This document shows, in pieces, positions 26,141 to 34,851 of a stretch of DNA of 64,000 nucleotides. Under the pieces are notes generated by a model, which saw only the letters and a list, made by a program, of their open reading frames with translations, was not told the DNA's origin and ran no database searches. Numbering within the stretch: the first letter of the stretch is position 1; every line of letters begins with the position of its first letter. This stretch comes from Massilia norwichensis (GTDB taxonomy: Bacteria; Pseudomonadota; Gammaproteobacteria; Burkholderiales; Burkholderiaceae_D): positions 50,163 to 114,162 of the forward strand of contig NZ_JANUGX010000022.1 of the NCBI RefSeq assembly GCF_024753245.1, written 5' to 3'. The position numbers and the translations under genes were made by a program.

Positions 26141-26596
26141 TCAGACCGGGTAGCTTTCCGGCGAACGCAGCTCCGCAAACTGCTCGATACTGCCGATCCG
26201 CACCGTGACCGGATTCAGGCTGGCCTGCGGCGACATCGAGCGCCAGGCGAATTTCCATTCCTTCTCGCGGGCCTCGGCCGCGCTCTTGCTGAAGGCCAGG
26301 CCCAGGCGCGAACGCACGCCGTATTCGACCGGACCGTCGATGCCGGCCCAGTTGGGCAGCGTGCGCTGCACCGCGCGGTGCAGGCGCTCGCCGAATTCCT
26401 CGGTGTTGTGGATGACCAGGCAGGCGTCGGCCGGGCCCAGCGCGGTGAACAGCTGCTTGTCCCAGGCCTGCGAGAACGACAGGGTCAGGAAGCCGTTCGC
26501 CGGCAGCAGGCGGAACTGGCCGGCGCTGAGCGCCTGTTCCAGCTCGGTGCGCATGCCATAGCGATGCAGGGTGGGAGGACGTTGGTAGTCGTGCAT
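26141..26596 (-). CDS. Hypothetical protein
   Basis: The 151-residue protein is not recognised. It is soluble, has no signal peptide or membrane segment, and mixes alpha and beta segments (LPANGFLTLSFSQAWDK, RSRLGLAFSKSAAEAREKEWKFAWRSM). Its ATG at 26596 lies 30 nt downstream of the DUF2721-like gene, so the two are probably co-transcribed on the minus strand. The REP-like pair lies on its downstream side. Confidence 0.7.
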   Translation of the reverse strand: MHDYQRPPTLHRYGMRTELEQALSAGQFRLLPANGFLTLSFSQAWDKQLFTALGPADACLVIHNTEEFGERLHRAVQRTLPNWAGIDGPVEYGVRSRLGLAFSKSAAEAREKEWKFAWRSMSPQASLNPVTVRIGSIEQFAELRSPESYPV

Positions 26597-26626
26597 GGAC
26601 TGGTCTTTCTATTGAATCTAGCGAAT

Positions 26627-27064
26627 CTAGCGGGCGGCGTCATGCAGGTGCATGCGCATGTAGCGGAACGAGACGAACACCTCGCGCAGCAGGAAAATGA
26701 AACTGGCAATCAGGGCGATCATCGCCAGCACGAACATGCCGGCGATGTAGCGGTCGAGCGGCAGGTTGGTCGTATCGTCGAGGAACAGGAAGGCGATGAT
26801 CACGCAGATCAGCAGGCCGCAGCCGGTGCTCGCGCTCAGTGCGTAATTGATCAGCTGCCAGCGCGTGTACAGCACATCCAGCTCCTCATGCGCCTCGGCG
26901 TCCGGCCCCTTGCGCAGTTCCGCCTTGAGTACGCGGGTACGGTCGATGATGCGCGCCAGGCGGTTCATCAACACGGTCAGCTTGGTGGCCACGCCGGTGA
27001 GCAGGAATACCGGGGCGATCGCGAGCTGGATGACGTGGCCGATGTCGTTGGTCTGGATGTTCAT
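26627..27064 (-). CDS. DUF2721-like membrane protein
   Basis: The 145-residue protein has three hydrophobic segments (about 12-30, 70-92 and 104-128). The first, IQLAIAPVFLLTGVATKLTVLMNRLARIIDR, with its following basic stretch, is the recognised start of DUF2721 proteins. Function is unknown. ATG 27064 is chosen because the extension upstream to 27184 is out of character and overlaps the prolyl aminopeptidase gene. It sits between that gene and a hypothetical gene in the same orientation. Confidence 0.8.
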   Translation of the reverse strand: MNIQTNDIGHVIQLAIAPVFLLTGVATKLTVLMNRLARIIDRTRVLKAELRKGPDAEAHEELDVLYTRWQLINYALSASTGCGLLICVIIAFLFLDDTTNLPLDRYIAGMFVLAMIALIASFIFLLREVFVSFRYMRMHLHDAAR

Positions 27065-27104
27065 GGTGCCAGTGTAGCAGGCTGCCATGCCAATACGGCG
27101 GCCG

Positions 27105-28076
27105 TCATTCGAAGCGGCCGAAACGCTTGAACTGCTCGGTCGCGGCGACCAGTGCGCGCGCGATGCCGTGCTCCAGCGCGCCATGGCCGGCGTCCGGGAT
27201 CATGCGCAGGCGCGAGCCGGGCCAGGCCTGGTGCAGGCGGTAAGCCGACAGCGGCGGGCAGATGACGTCGTAGCGGCCCTGCACGATCACGGCCGGCAGG
27301 TGGGCGATGCGGTCCACGTCGCGGATCAACTGGTCGTTGTCGAGGAAGCCGCCGTTGGCCATGTAGTGCGACTCGAGACGGCCGACGCCCAGGTCGAGGG
27401 TGTCGGACGAGGCCTCGTCCTCCTGCGGCAGCAGGAACACGCGGCGGCCCTCGAAACGGCTCCAGGCGCGCGCGGCCGGCCAGTACTGCTGCGGATCGTC
27501 GCACAGCAGGCGGCGCGTGTAGGCCTTTAAAAGGTCGCCGCGTTCTTCGGGCGGGATCGGCGCGATGAAGTCGTCGTACAGCTCGGGATAGAACCACTGC
27601 ACGCCGTACAGGAAGAATTCGATCTCGGCCGGGGTGCACAGGAAGATCCCGCGCAGCACGAAGCCGAGGCAGTGCTGCGGATGCGCCTGCCCGTAGGCCA
27701 GCGCCAGGGTCGAGCCCCAGGAGCCGCCGAACACCAGCCAGCGCTCGATGCCGAACATGGCGCGCAGGCGCTCGATGTCCTCGATCAGCAGCTGGGTCGT
27801 GTTGTTGCGCCATTCGCCGAGCGGGATCGACTTGCCGGCGCCGCGCTGGTCGAACAGGATCACGCGGTAGACCGCCGGGTCGAAGAAGCGGCGGTGCTGC
27901 GGCGACAGCCCGGCGCCCGGGCCACCGTGCAGGAAGATCACCGGGATGCCGTTCGGGTTGCCCACTTCTTCCCAATAGATCGTGTGCAGTTCGTCGACGG
28001 CCAGCATACCGTGGCGGTTGGGCAGGATGGGCGGGAACAGCGACGGCGGAATGGCGGGCATGGGCATGGTTTTCAT
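27105..28076 (-). CDS. pip: Prolyl aminopeptidase
   Basis: The 323-residue alpha/beta hydrolase of family S33 has the oxyanion loop HGGPGAG (50-56), the nucleophile elbow GGSWGS (Ser119) and FDQRGAGKS (75-83). A cap domain occupies the middle, and the catalytic His lies near the C-terminus (DAGHGALEHG). It removes N-terminal proline from peptides in the cytoplasm. The length is typical. It is transcribed in the same direction as the PLP-enzyme gene upstream, 44 nt after that gene's stop. Confidence 0.95.
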   Translation of the reverse strand: MKTMPMPAIPPSLFPPILPNRHGMLAVDELHTIYWEEVGNPNGIPVIFLHGGPGAGLSPQHRRFFDPAVYRVILFDQRGAGKSIPLGEWRNNTTQLLIEDIERLRAMFGIERWLVFGGSWGSTLALAYGQAHPQHCLGFVLRGIFLCTPAEIEFFLYGVQWFYPELYDDFIAPIPPEERGDLLKAYTRRLLCDDPQQYWPAARAWSRFEGRRVFLLPQEDEASSDTLDLGVGRLESHYMANGGFLDNDQLIRDVDRIAHLPAVIVQGRYDVICPPLSAYRLHQAWPGSRLRMIPDAGHGALEHGIARALVAATEQFKRFGRFE

Positions 28077-28120
28077 GAGGCGACAGTCGATTGTAGCGTA
28101 CCGCCCGGCCGCTTCACATC

Positions 28121-29425
28121 TCAGAAGAAGGTGTTGAGCGCGCCGCGCACCAGGTAGTCGTCATCCACCGCCAGCAGCAGCGGCCAGCGGTCGAAGGTCG
28201 TGCACGGGTGCGAGATGCCGCAGCCGACCAGGTCGCCGACCGCCAGCATGTCACGCATCGGGTCGCCCTCGGGCAGGCGCAGGTAGGCGTGCTGGTCGTT
28301 CATCTTGACGATTTCGCAGGCGGCCGGCAGCGCGTGGGGGCTGCCCGGACCGGGGCGATGGGTCCACAGCGGCACCGGCAGGCCGGCGTCATGCGAGGCG
28401 TCGCGCTTGCCCATGGTGAGGATGGCGAGACCCGGCTCGGGACGCGACTGCACCACGCTCCAGATCTCCAGCGCCGGCCGCAACCCTGCGCCGGGCGCGA
28501 TCCGTTCGCGTTCGTCGAGCTGGCGCAGCGCGCCCTGGTACATGCCGTGGTCGCTGGTCAGGTAGCAGCCGCTGCGCAGCACCGGGCGCAGCGGCCGCGA
28601 CAAACCATGCAGGTGCTGGAAGCCGCGCGAGACCAGGTCGAAGAAGCTGGAGCCGCCAGCCGAGACCATGATCTCGCCCGCGCCGAACAGGCCTTCGTCA
28701 TCGGCTTCCAGCACCAGCGCGCCCAGCTTGCCGACGAAGTCCTCGACCGCAGCCGGATCGTCCAGTAAACCTTCATAGCCTTCGAAGCCGGCCAGCAACA
28801 GCCCCGGCGCCCGTTCGAGGGCGCGCGCCACCGTCATCGCCTCCTCCGGCGTGCGGCAGCCGGCGCGCTTGCCCGACAGGCCGAGTTCGACCAGCACCGG
28901 CAGCGGCCGCGCCAGCGGATGCGCCGCGATTTCCTCGCTCAGCCTCGCCACCCCGGCCAGCGAATCGGCCAGCACGTAGCATTCGAAGTCGGGGTCGTCG
29001 TGCAGCAGCTGCAGCACGGCGCGCACGTCGCTGCGCGCCACCAGCTGGTTCGCGATCAGCACGCGCCGCACGCCGAAGCGGTGCGCGACCTGCACCTGCA
29101 CCGCATTGGCCAGCGTGATGCCCCAGGCGCCGTTGGCGAGCTGGGCGCCGAACAACTGCGGGCTCATGGTGGTCTTGCCGTGCGGCGCCAGTTCGACCTG
29201 GTGGCGTGCGCAGAAGGCGCGCATCCAGTCCAGGTTGTGGCGCAGCGCCGATGTCTTCAGCACCGCGACCGGGTAGCTGGTATCGCCATGCAGCACATTC
29301 CAGCCCTGCACGCCGATCGCGCCCTGGCGCAGCGGCGCCGTGATCGGCAAGCCCTTCACGCCGGGCTGCAGCAGTTGTTCTTCGAGGCTGGACAGCGCAA
29401 GGCCGCCGTGGGGCAAGGCATTCAT
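28121..29425 (-). CDS. DSD1/D-threonine-aldolase-like PLP enzyme (amino-acid deaminase)
   Basis: The 434-residue protein has the N-terminal fold-III alanine-racemase barrel with the PLP lysine in LAPHGKTTMSP (about residue 83). A C-terminal metal-binding domain ends with GCGISHPCTTFDRW, giving the His and Cys ligands typical of D-serine dehydratase and D-threonine aldolase. It probably deaminates or cleaves D- or beta-hydroxy amino acids in the cytoplasm; the substrate is not certain. It overlaps the DUF2750 gene by 4 nt (ATGA), so the two are translationally coupled. Confidence 0.85.
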   Translation of the reverse strand: MNALPHGGLALSSLEEQLLQPGVKGLPITAPLRQGAIGVQGWNVLHGDTSYPVAVLKTSALRHNLDWMRAFCARHQVELAPHGKTTMSPQLFGAQLANGAWGITLANAVQVQVAHRFGVRRVLIANQLVARSDVRAVLQLLHDDPDFECYVLADSLAGVARLSEEIAAHPLARPLPVLVELGLSGKRAGCRTPEEAMTVARALERAPGLLLAGFEGYEGLLDDPAAVEDFVGKLGALVLEADDEGLFGAGEIMVSAGGSSFFDLVSRGFQHLHGLSRPLRPVLRSGCYLTSDHGMYQGALRQLDERERIAPGAGLRPALEIWSVVQSRPEPGLAILTMGKRDASHDAGLPVPLWTHRPGPGSPHALPAACEIVKMNDQHAYLRLPEGDPMRDMLAVGDLVGCGISHPCTTFDRWPLLLAVDDDYLVRGALNTFF

Positions 29426-29814
29426 GGGTTCCTCTGGCTCTTCAATTCGTCGTCCAGGTCGCGCAGCAGCAGGCCGGCGCTCGGCATCACGTCGCGCGCG
29501 CCCGGGGTGTAGAACACGCCGGTGGCGATGCCGTCCTGCTCCAGCTGCGGCAGCAGCCCGCCGACCAGCTCATCCAATGGGAAGGACTGCGGCTCATAGC
29601 CGGTCCACTCGTAATCTGCGCATATTTTCGCAAATTCGCTGTCCGGCCACAGCGGAAACACGAGGGTGCCGTCTTCCTTCTTCGCCAGCGCCCAGCCGTT
29701 GCGGTACAGGCTCCATACGGTGCCGGTCGCGACCACGCGCTGGATGAAGTATTCGTAGCGCTGCGGACCGGGAAGCATCACCGTTTCCTGCACCTGCCTG
29801 GTATCGATTGCCAT
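29422..29814 (-). CDS. DUF2750-like protein
   Basis: The 130-residue cytoplasmic protein contains YEYFIQRVVATGTVWSLYRNG and LVFPLWPDSEFAKICADYEW, the pattern of the DUF2750 family, with a C-terminal helix. Function is unknown. The ATG at 29814 has GAGGCAGG upstream; a farther ATG at 29856 adds 14 residues and has no ribosome binding site. It overlaps the downstream PLP-enzyme gene. Confidence 0.8.
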   Translation of the reverse strand: MAIDTRQVQETVMLPGPQRYEYFIQRVVATGTVWSLYRNGWALAKKEDGTLVFPLWPDSEFAKICADYEWTGYEPQSFPLDELVGGLLPQLEQDGIATGVFYTPGARDVMPSAGLLLRDLDDELKSQRNP

Positions 29815-29885
29815 GCCTGCCTCGTTGTCGTCGTCGTTGGTACGAGCATACGACAAGCCAGCGCAGGCGCGGCGCAGCCGAGCGG

Positions 29886-30608
29886 CTAGTCGGCGTCGTC
29901 CAGCAGTTGCTGCAGGCGGCGCGGGTAATGGTTCAGAAAGTCGCGCGTGACCGCGTAGTGTTCGGTGTCTTCGTAGTCGACGTGGCTGATGCCGGTCTCG
30001 TCGAACAGCAGGATCTTGGCGCGCGGATAGGCCAGCAGGATCGGCGAGTGGGTGGCGATGATGAACTGGGCGCCCTGTTTGACCAGCCGGTCGATCACGG
30101 CCAGCGCGGCCAGCTGGCGGTTCGGCGACAGCGCCGCTTCCGGTTCGTCCAGCAGATAGATGCCATCGCCGCTGAAGCCCTGCAGCACGTCCATGAAGGC
30201 TTCGCCGTGCGAACGCAGGTGCAGCGAAGGTTCGGGGTTCCCCGGCAGGCTGTCCAGGTAGGTGAACACATTGAACAGGCTTTCGGCGCGCAGGAAATAC
30301 GAATAGCGCGGCCGTTTGAAACCCTTGACCAGCTTCAGGCAGCGGTGCAGCGGCGATACCTCCTGCTGCTCGCGCAGCACATTGCGCGTGCCGCCCTCGG
30401 CCGGCATGTCCAGTGCCACGGCGATCGCTTCCAGCACGGTCGACTTGCCGGCGCCGTTCTCGCCCACAAAAAAGGTGACGTCCGGGTGCGGCTCCAGCAC
30501 GCCGAGTTCGCGCACGGCCGGAATCGAGAACGGGTAGTCATCGGGATCGGCATCGGCGGCGGGATCGATCGTAACCGAGCGCAAGTAGGGCTTGGCGGCA
30601 AAGGACAT
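29886..30608 (-). CDS. AAA-family ATPase (predicted ABC-type/RecF-like)
   Basis: The 240-residue protein has a Walker A motif GENGAGKST (about 48-56), a glycine-poor signature region, a Walker B LLDEPEAALS (about 155-164) and an ATHSP switch. It is a minimal SMC/RecF-like head domain without a visible coiled coil. Such single-domain ATPases occur alone or beside nucleases, but no nuclease is adjacent. ATG 30608 follows the terminator of phaB. A start farther upstream (30698) would run into the terminator and the end of phaB, so it is rejected. Confidence 0.85.
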   Translation of the reverse strand: MSFAAKPYLRSVTIDPAADADPDDYPFSIPAVRELGVLEPHPDVTFFVGENGAGKSTVLEAIAVALDMPAEGGTRNVLREQQEVSPLHRCLKLVKGFKRPRYSYFLRAESLFNVFTYLDSLPGNPEPSLHLRSHGEAFMDVLQGFSGDGIYLLDEPEAALSPNRQLAALAVIDRLVKQGAQFIIATHSPILLAYPRAKILLFDETGISHVDYEDTEHYAVTRDFLNHYPRRLQQLLDDAD

Positions 30609-30631
30609 GAATAAAACCCTTTCGGATAACA

Positions 30632-30655
30632 AAACACCGCCCGAGGGCGGTGTTT
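30632..30655 (-). terminator. Terminator after phaB
   Basis: AAACACCGCCC (30632-30642) and GGGCGGTGTTT (30645-30655) form an 11-bp stem with a 2-nt loop. On the minus strand it is followed by TTTTG. It lies 23 nt after the phaB stop and just before the ATPase gene. Confidence 0.8.
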
Positions 30656-30678
30656 CGAACGCGATACGCAGGCCCGGC

Positions 30679-31419
30679 TTACTGCATGTGCTGGCCACCG
30701 TTGATGGCGATGTTGGCGCCGGTCACGAAAGCCGCCTCGTCCGAGGACAGGTAGGCGACCAGGCCGGCCACTTCTTCCGGCTTGCCCAGGCGGCCCATCG
30801 GGATCTGCGGGATGATCTTCGTTTCCAGCACCTCGCTCGGGATGTCGGTCACCATCTTGGTGCCGATATAGCCCGGCGAGATGGTGTTCACGGTCACGCC
30901 CTTGCGTGCCACTTCCAGCGCCAGGGCCTTGGTGAAGCCGTGGATGCCGGCCTTGGCCGCCGAATAGTTGGTCTGGCCGAAGGCGCCCTTCTGGCCGTTG
31001 ACGGACGAGATGTTGATAATCCGGCCCCAGCCGCGCTCGACCATGCCGTCGGCGACCGGCTTGGTCATGTTGAACACGGAATCGAGGTTGGTCTTCATGA
31101 CCGCATCCCAGTTGACCTTGTCCATCTTCTTGAAGGTCATGTCGCGGGTGATACCGGCGTTGTTGACCAGGACGTCGACCGGGCCGACTTCCTGCACGAC
31201 CTTGGCCACGCAGGCCTGGGCCGAATCGTAGTCGGCGACGTCGCACTCGTAGGCCTTGAAGTCGTAGCCCTGCTCTTTCATCGACGCCAGCCAGCCTTCC
31301 GCTTTCTTGCTGCCGGGCGAATAAGTCGTCACGACCGTGTAGCCGAGCGCAGCCAGTTTGATGCAGATCGCTTCGCCGAGGCCACCCATGCCGCCAGTCA
31401 CTAATGCCACTCTAGCCAT
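30679..31419 (-). CDS. phaB: Acetoacetyl-CoA reductase
   Basis: The 246-residue SDR enzyme has ALVTGGMGGLG (Rossmann loop), NNAG and the triad Ser138-Tyr152-Lys156 in ISSVNGQ...NYSAAK. It ends with INGGQHMQ, like PhaB of beta-proteobacteria. It reduces acetoacetyl-CoA to (R)-3-hydroxybutyryl-CoA with NADPH for polyhydroxybutyrate synthesis. A good GGAG ribosome binding site precedes ATG 31419. It lies 87 nt downstream of phaA; no phaC synthase is in the window. Confidence 0.95.
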   Translation of the reverse strand: MARVALVTGGMGGLGEAICIKLAALGYTVVTTYSPGSKKAEGWLASMKEQGYDFKAYECDVADYDSAQACVAKVVQEVGPVDVLVNNAGITRDMTFKKMDKVNWDAVMKTNLDSVFNMTKPVADGMVERGWGRIINISSVNGQKGAFGQTNYSAAKAGIHGFTKALALEVARKGVTVNTISPGYIGTKMVTDIPSEVLETKIIPQIPMGRLGKPEEVAGLVAYLSSDEAAFVTGANIAINGGQHMQ

Positions 31420-31470
31420 TGTCTTCTCCTAGTTTTTATCCGAACCTTGTAGGAACTGCTTTCGACTGCA

Positions 31471-31510
31471 ATCCGCTCAGTTGCTCTCAGTTGCTCTCAG
31501 TTGCGATCAG
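31471..31510. repeat. Short tandem repeat at the phaA stop
   Basis: The 10-bp unit TTGCTCTCAG occurs twice (31481-31500), flanked by degenerate copies ending in CTCAG and TTGCGATCAG. The last unit covers the phaA stop codon. The expansion lies in the phaA-phaB gap and extends slightly into the phaA end. Confidence 0.7.
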
Positions 31511-32685
31511 TCGCGCTCGACCGCCAGCGCCACGCCCATGCCGCCGCCGATGCAGAGGCTGGCCAGCCCCTTCTTGGCGTCGCGGCGGACCATTTCGTGC
31601 AGCAGGGTCACCAGCACGCGCGCACCGGAGGCGCCGATCGGGTGGCCCAGCGCGATGGCGCCGCCATTGACGTTGATCTTCGAGGTGTCCCAGCCCATCT
31701 GCTTGTTGACGGCCACGGCCTGGGCCGCGAAGGCTTCGTTGATTTCCATGAGGTCGACTTCTTCGTGGGTCCAGCCGGCCTTTTCCAGGCACATGCGGGC
31801 AGCCGGTACCGGGCCCATGCCCATGATGGTCGGGTCCAGGCCGGCCAGCGAATACGCCTTGATGCGCGCGATCGGGGCCAGGCCCAGCTCCTTGGCTTTC
31901 GAAGCCGACATCATGATCACGGCGGCGGCACCGTCGTTCAGGCCGGAGGCGTTGCCGGCGGTGACGGAACCTTCCTTGTTGAAGGCCGGGCGCAGGCTGG
32001 CCAGACCCTCGAGGGTGGCGCCATGTTTCGGGTACTCGTCGGTATCGAAGATGGTCGGGCCCTTCTTCGACGGAATTTCGATCGGGATGATCTCGTCCTT
32101 GAACTTGCCGGCCTTCATGGCGGCTTCGGCCTTGTTCTGCGAAGCCAGCGCGAATTCGTCCTGCTCGGCGCGCGAGATCTCGAACTTGCGGGCCACGTTC
32201 TCGGCGGTCACGCCCATGTGGTACTGGTTGTACACATCCCACAGGCCGTCGACGATCATGGTGTCGGTCAGCTTGGCGTCGCCCATGCGGAAGCCGTCGC
32301 GCGAACCGTTCAGCACGTGCGGCGAGGCGCTCATGTTTTCCTGGCCGCCGGCGATCACGATCTGGGCGTCGCCGCACATGATGGCTTGCGCCGCCAGGTG
32401 GGTGGCGCGCAGGCCGCTGCCGCAAACCACGTTCAGGGTCGAGGCCGGGACGCTGTCGGGCAGGCCGGCCTTGATCACGGCCTGGCGCGCCGGGTTCTGG
32501 CCGGCGCCGGCGGTCAGCACCTGACCCATGATGACTTCGCTGATCGCGGCCGGATCGATGCCGGTCTTCGCCACCAGGTGCTTGATCACCTGGGCGCCGA
32601 GTTCGGTGGCAGGGATCTTCGAGAGGGTGCCGCCGAATTTGCCGATGGCGGTGCGGCCGGCGGCCACGATGACGACGTCTTCCAT
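31507..32685 (-). CDS. phaA: Acetyl-CoA C-acetyltransferase
   Basis: The 392-residue biosynthetic thiolase has the nucleophile Cys88 in NVVCGSGLRA, the His in ALGHPIGASG and the second Cys in CIGGGMG near the end. It condenses two acetyl-CoA to acetoacetyl-CoA for polyhydroxybutyrate. The start ATG 32685 has GGAG upstream. It is followed 87 nt later by phaB in the same direction, a normal phaA-phaB order. An inverted repeat lies in its 5' region. Confidence 0.96.
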   Translation of the reverse strand: MEDVVIVAAGRTAIGKFGGTLSKIPATELGAQVIKHLVAKTGIDPAAISEVIMGQVLTAGAGQNPARQAVIKAGLPDSVPASTLNVVCGSGLRATHLAAQAIMCGDAQIVIAGGQENMSASPHVLNGSRDGFRMGDAKLTDTMIVDGLWDVYNQYHMGVTAENVARKFEISRAEQDEFALASQNKAEAAMKAGKFKDEIIPIEIPSKKGPTIFDTDEYPKHGATLEGLASLRPAFNKEGSVTAGNASGLNDGAAAVIMMSASKAKELGLAPIARIKAYSLAGLDPTIMGMGPVPAARMCLEKAGWTHEEVDLMEINEAFAAQAVAVNKQMGWDTSKINVNGGAIALGHPIGASGARVLVTLLHEMVRRDAKKGLASLCIGGGMGVALAVERD

Positions 32686-32707
32686 ATCAATCTCCGAAAA
32701 GTGGGCC

Positions 32708-32727
32708 TGTTGGCTGGAAAGCCAACA
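32708..32727. promoter_or_regulatory. Inverted repeat upstream of phaA
   Basis: TGTTGGCT and AGCCAACA form a perfect 8-bp repeat with a 4-nt GGAA spacer, 22 nt before the phaA start codon. It may be an operator or an RNA hairpin in the leader. Confidence 0.4.
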
Positions 32728-32897
32728 ATGCTAGATGCAACGCTAATAGCACGTTTAAGCAAAATCAATCTTATCAGTTTATTTATTAGAGAGAACGGCG
32801 AAAACAGCTTTCCGTGTTATTGCAGAGCACCTTTTATCGTTCAGTTTTTTATGTGTGGAAACACCCGTTGCCGCCTATTACGAAACGCCCTAAACCC

Positions 32898-32928
32898 TTT
32901 ACCTTTCAAGGAAATTTCACAGTAGAAT
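32898..32928 (+). promoter_or_regulatory. Weak putative promoter of minC
   Basis: TAGAAT (32923-32928) and TTTACC (32898-32903) are separated by 19 bp. The spacing is not ideal. The gap is otherwise empty of genes and the Min genes must start from here. Confidence 0.3.
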
Positions 32929-32957
32929 GCACGGGCTAGTGCCAACCAGAACGTTTT

Positions 32958-33743
32958 ATGTCCAGATCCCCGAGCTCCCTGCCCATCGAAATCAAGATTT
33001 CCACGGTCGTGGCCATTTCGACCATCCTGCATTCGGCCGATCCGATTGCGATCGATGCCGCCCTCAAGCAGATGACCGGTGGGGTGTCGGACTTTTTCGA
33101 AGATGAATTCGCCGTCATCGACGTCGCCGGCATCGCCGACGACGCCGCCCAGGTCGACTGGCCGGCGCTGGTGGCCCTGCTCAAGAATTACCGCCTGAAC
33201 GCGGTCGCGGTACGCGGCGCGCCGGCCGCGCTGCATGCGGCGATCCGCAGCCACGGCCTGTTCCTGGACGACGGCTCGAGCGGGACGCGGGTCCCCGAGG
33301 CGCGGACCGATGCCGCGCCGGCGCGCGAGGAAGCCCCGGCTGCGCCGGCACCTGCGCCCGCTCCGGCCCCGGCACCTGCGCCGGTCGCGGCGGCACCGGT
33401 CCAGGCCATGATCGTCGACACCCCGGTGCGTGCCGGCCAGCGCATCTATGCGCGCGGCACCGACCTGATCATCACCGCGGTCGTCAACAATGGCGCCGAA
33501 ATCATCGCCGACGGCAGCATCCACGTGTATGCGCCGCTGCACGGCCGTGCCCTGGCCGGCGCTTCCGGCAATGCCGATGCGCGCATCTTCGCGCTGGCCA
33601 TGCAGCCGGAACTGGTGTCGATCGCCGGCGTGTACCGTACCTTCGACGACGGTTTTCCGGCCGAACTGACGCGCCAGCCGGCACAAATCCGTTTGGTTGG
33701 CGACCGAATCGATATATCATCGCTGGGTTCGCCTAACCGCTAA
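32958..33743 (+). CDS. minC: Septum-site inhibitor MinC
   Basis: The 261-residue protein has the MinC N-domain (1-110), which blocks FtsZ. A linker of alternating Ala and Pro (about 120-148) follows, then the C-domain (150-255) with GQRIYARGTDLIITAVVNNGAEIIADGSIHVY, which binds MinD. It prevents division near the poles. The long Ala-Pro stretch is unusual but typical of GC-rich relatives. It starts the minC-minD-minE operon, with 39 nt to minD. Confidence 0.96.
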   Translation: MSRSPSSLPIEIKISTVVAISTILHSADPIAIDAALKQMTGGVSDFFEDEFAVIDVAGIADDAAQVDWPALVALLKNYRLNAVAVRGAPAALHAAIRSHGLFLDDGSSGTRVPEARTDAAPAREEAPAAPAPAPAPAPAPAPVAAAPVQAMIVDTPVRAGQRIYARGTDLIITAVVNNGAEIIADGSIHVYAPLHGRALAGASGNADARIFALAMQPELVSIAGVYRTFDDGFPAELTRQPAQIRLVGDRIDISSLGSPNR

Positions 33744-33782
33744 TCAGCACTGACCAGATACTGAATAGGACATTTAATTTTC

Positions 33783-34598
33783 ATGGCAAGAATTATCGTT
33801 GTAACGTCCGGTAAGGGCGGTGTGGGCAAGACCACTTCGAGCGCGAGCTTTGCGACCGGCCTGGCGATGCGCGGCCACAAGACCGCCGTCATCGACTTCG
33901 ACGTCGGCCTGCGTAACCTCGACCTGATCATGGGTTGCGAACGCCGTGTGGTGTACGACCTGATCAACGTGGTGAACAAGGAAGCGACGCTGACCCAGGC
34001 CCTGATCAAGGACAAGCACTGCGACAACCTGTTCATCCTGCCGGCCTCGCAAACCCGCGACAAGGACGCCCTGACCGAAGACGGCGTCGAGCGCGTGCTG
34101 AACGAGCTGGTCCAGATGGGCTTCGAATTCATCATCTGCGATTCGCCGGCCGGTATCGAGCACGGCGCGCTGATGGCCCTGACCTTCGCCGACGAAGCGA
34201 TCATCGTCACCAACCCGGAAGTGTCGTCGGTGCGCGATTCCGACCGCATCCTCGGCATCCTGCAAGCGAAGTCGCGCCGCGCCCAGAGCGGCGGCGAGCC
34301 GGTCAAGGAACACCTCCTGATCACCCGTTATTCGCCGCGCCGCGTGGAAAACGACGAGATGCTGTCCTACCAGGACGTGCAGGAAATCCTGCGCATCCCG
34401 CTGATCGGCATCATTCCGGAATCGGAAGCCGTGCTGCACGCCTCGAACCAGGGCAATCCGGCGATCCACTTCAAGGAAACCGACGTCGCCCAGGCTTACC
34501 AGGACGTGATCGGCCGCTTCCTCGGCGAAGAGATCCCGCTGCGCTTCACCAGCTACGAGAAGCCGGGTTTCCTGCAGCGTCTATTCGGAGCGAAGTGA
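33783..34598 (+). CDS. minD: Septum-site ATPase MinD
   Basis: The 271-residue membrane-associated ATPase has the deviant Walker A GKGGVGKTT (9-17), DFDVGLRNLD and the C-terminal amphipathic helix EKPGFLQRLFGAK. It recruits MinC to the membrane and is driven into oscillation by MinE. It is followed directly by minE, with 1 nt between stop and start. Confidence 0.97.
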   Translation: MARIIVVTSGKGGVGKTTSSASFATGLAMRGHKTAVIDFDVGLRNLDLIMGCERRVVYDLINVVNKEATLTQALIKDKHCDNLFILPASQTRDKDALTEDGVERVLNELVQMGFEFIICDSPAGIEHGALMALTFADEAIIVTNPEVSSVRDSDRILGILQAKSRRAQSGGEPVKEHLLITRYSPRRVENDEMLSYQDVQEILRIPLIGIIPESEAVLHASNQGNPAIHFKETDVAQAYQDVIGRFLGEEIPLRFTSYEKPGFLQRLFGAK

Positions 34599-34599
34599 C

Positions 34600-34851
34600 A
34601 TGCCCTTGCTTAACTTCCTGTTTCCCAAGAAACAGCAGAGTGCCACGGCGGCCAAGGAAAGGCTGCAGATCATCATCGCCCGCGAACGCGGCGGCCGCAG
34701 CGGCCCGGACTTCCTGCCGGCCCTGCACCGCGAACTGATCGAAGTGATCTCGAAGTACACCAAGGTCAACGCGGACGACATCAAGATTTCGCTGGACCGC
34801 CAGGGCAACCTGGAAGTCCTCGACGTCAACGTGGTGCTGCCGGACGCCTAA
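34600..34851 (+). CDS. minE: Cell division topological specificity factor MinE
   Basis: The 83-residue protein begins MPLLNFLFPKK, a membrane-targeting helix. The MinD-interacting segment KERLQIIIARERG and the dimerisation domain follow. It stimulates MinD ATPase and restricts MinC to the cell poles. Its stop codon overlaps the stop of the convergent neighbour by 4 nt. Confidence 0.96.
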   Translation: MPLLNFLFPKKQQSATAAKERLQIIIARERGGRSGPDFLPALHRELIEVISKYTKVNADDIKISLDRQGNLEVLDVNVVLPDA

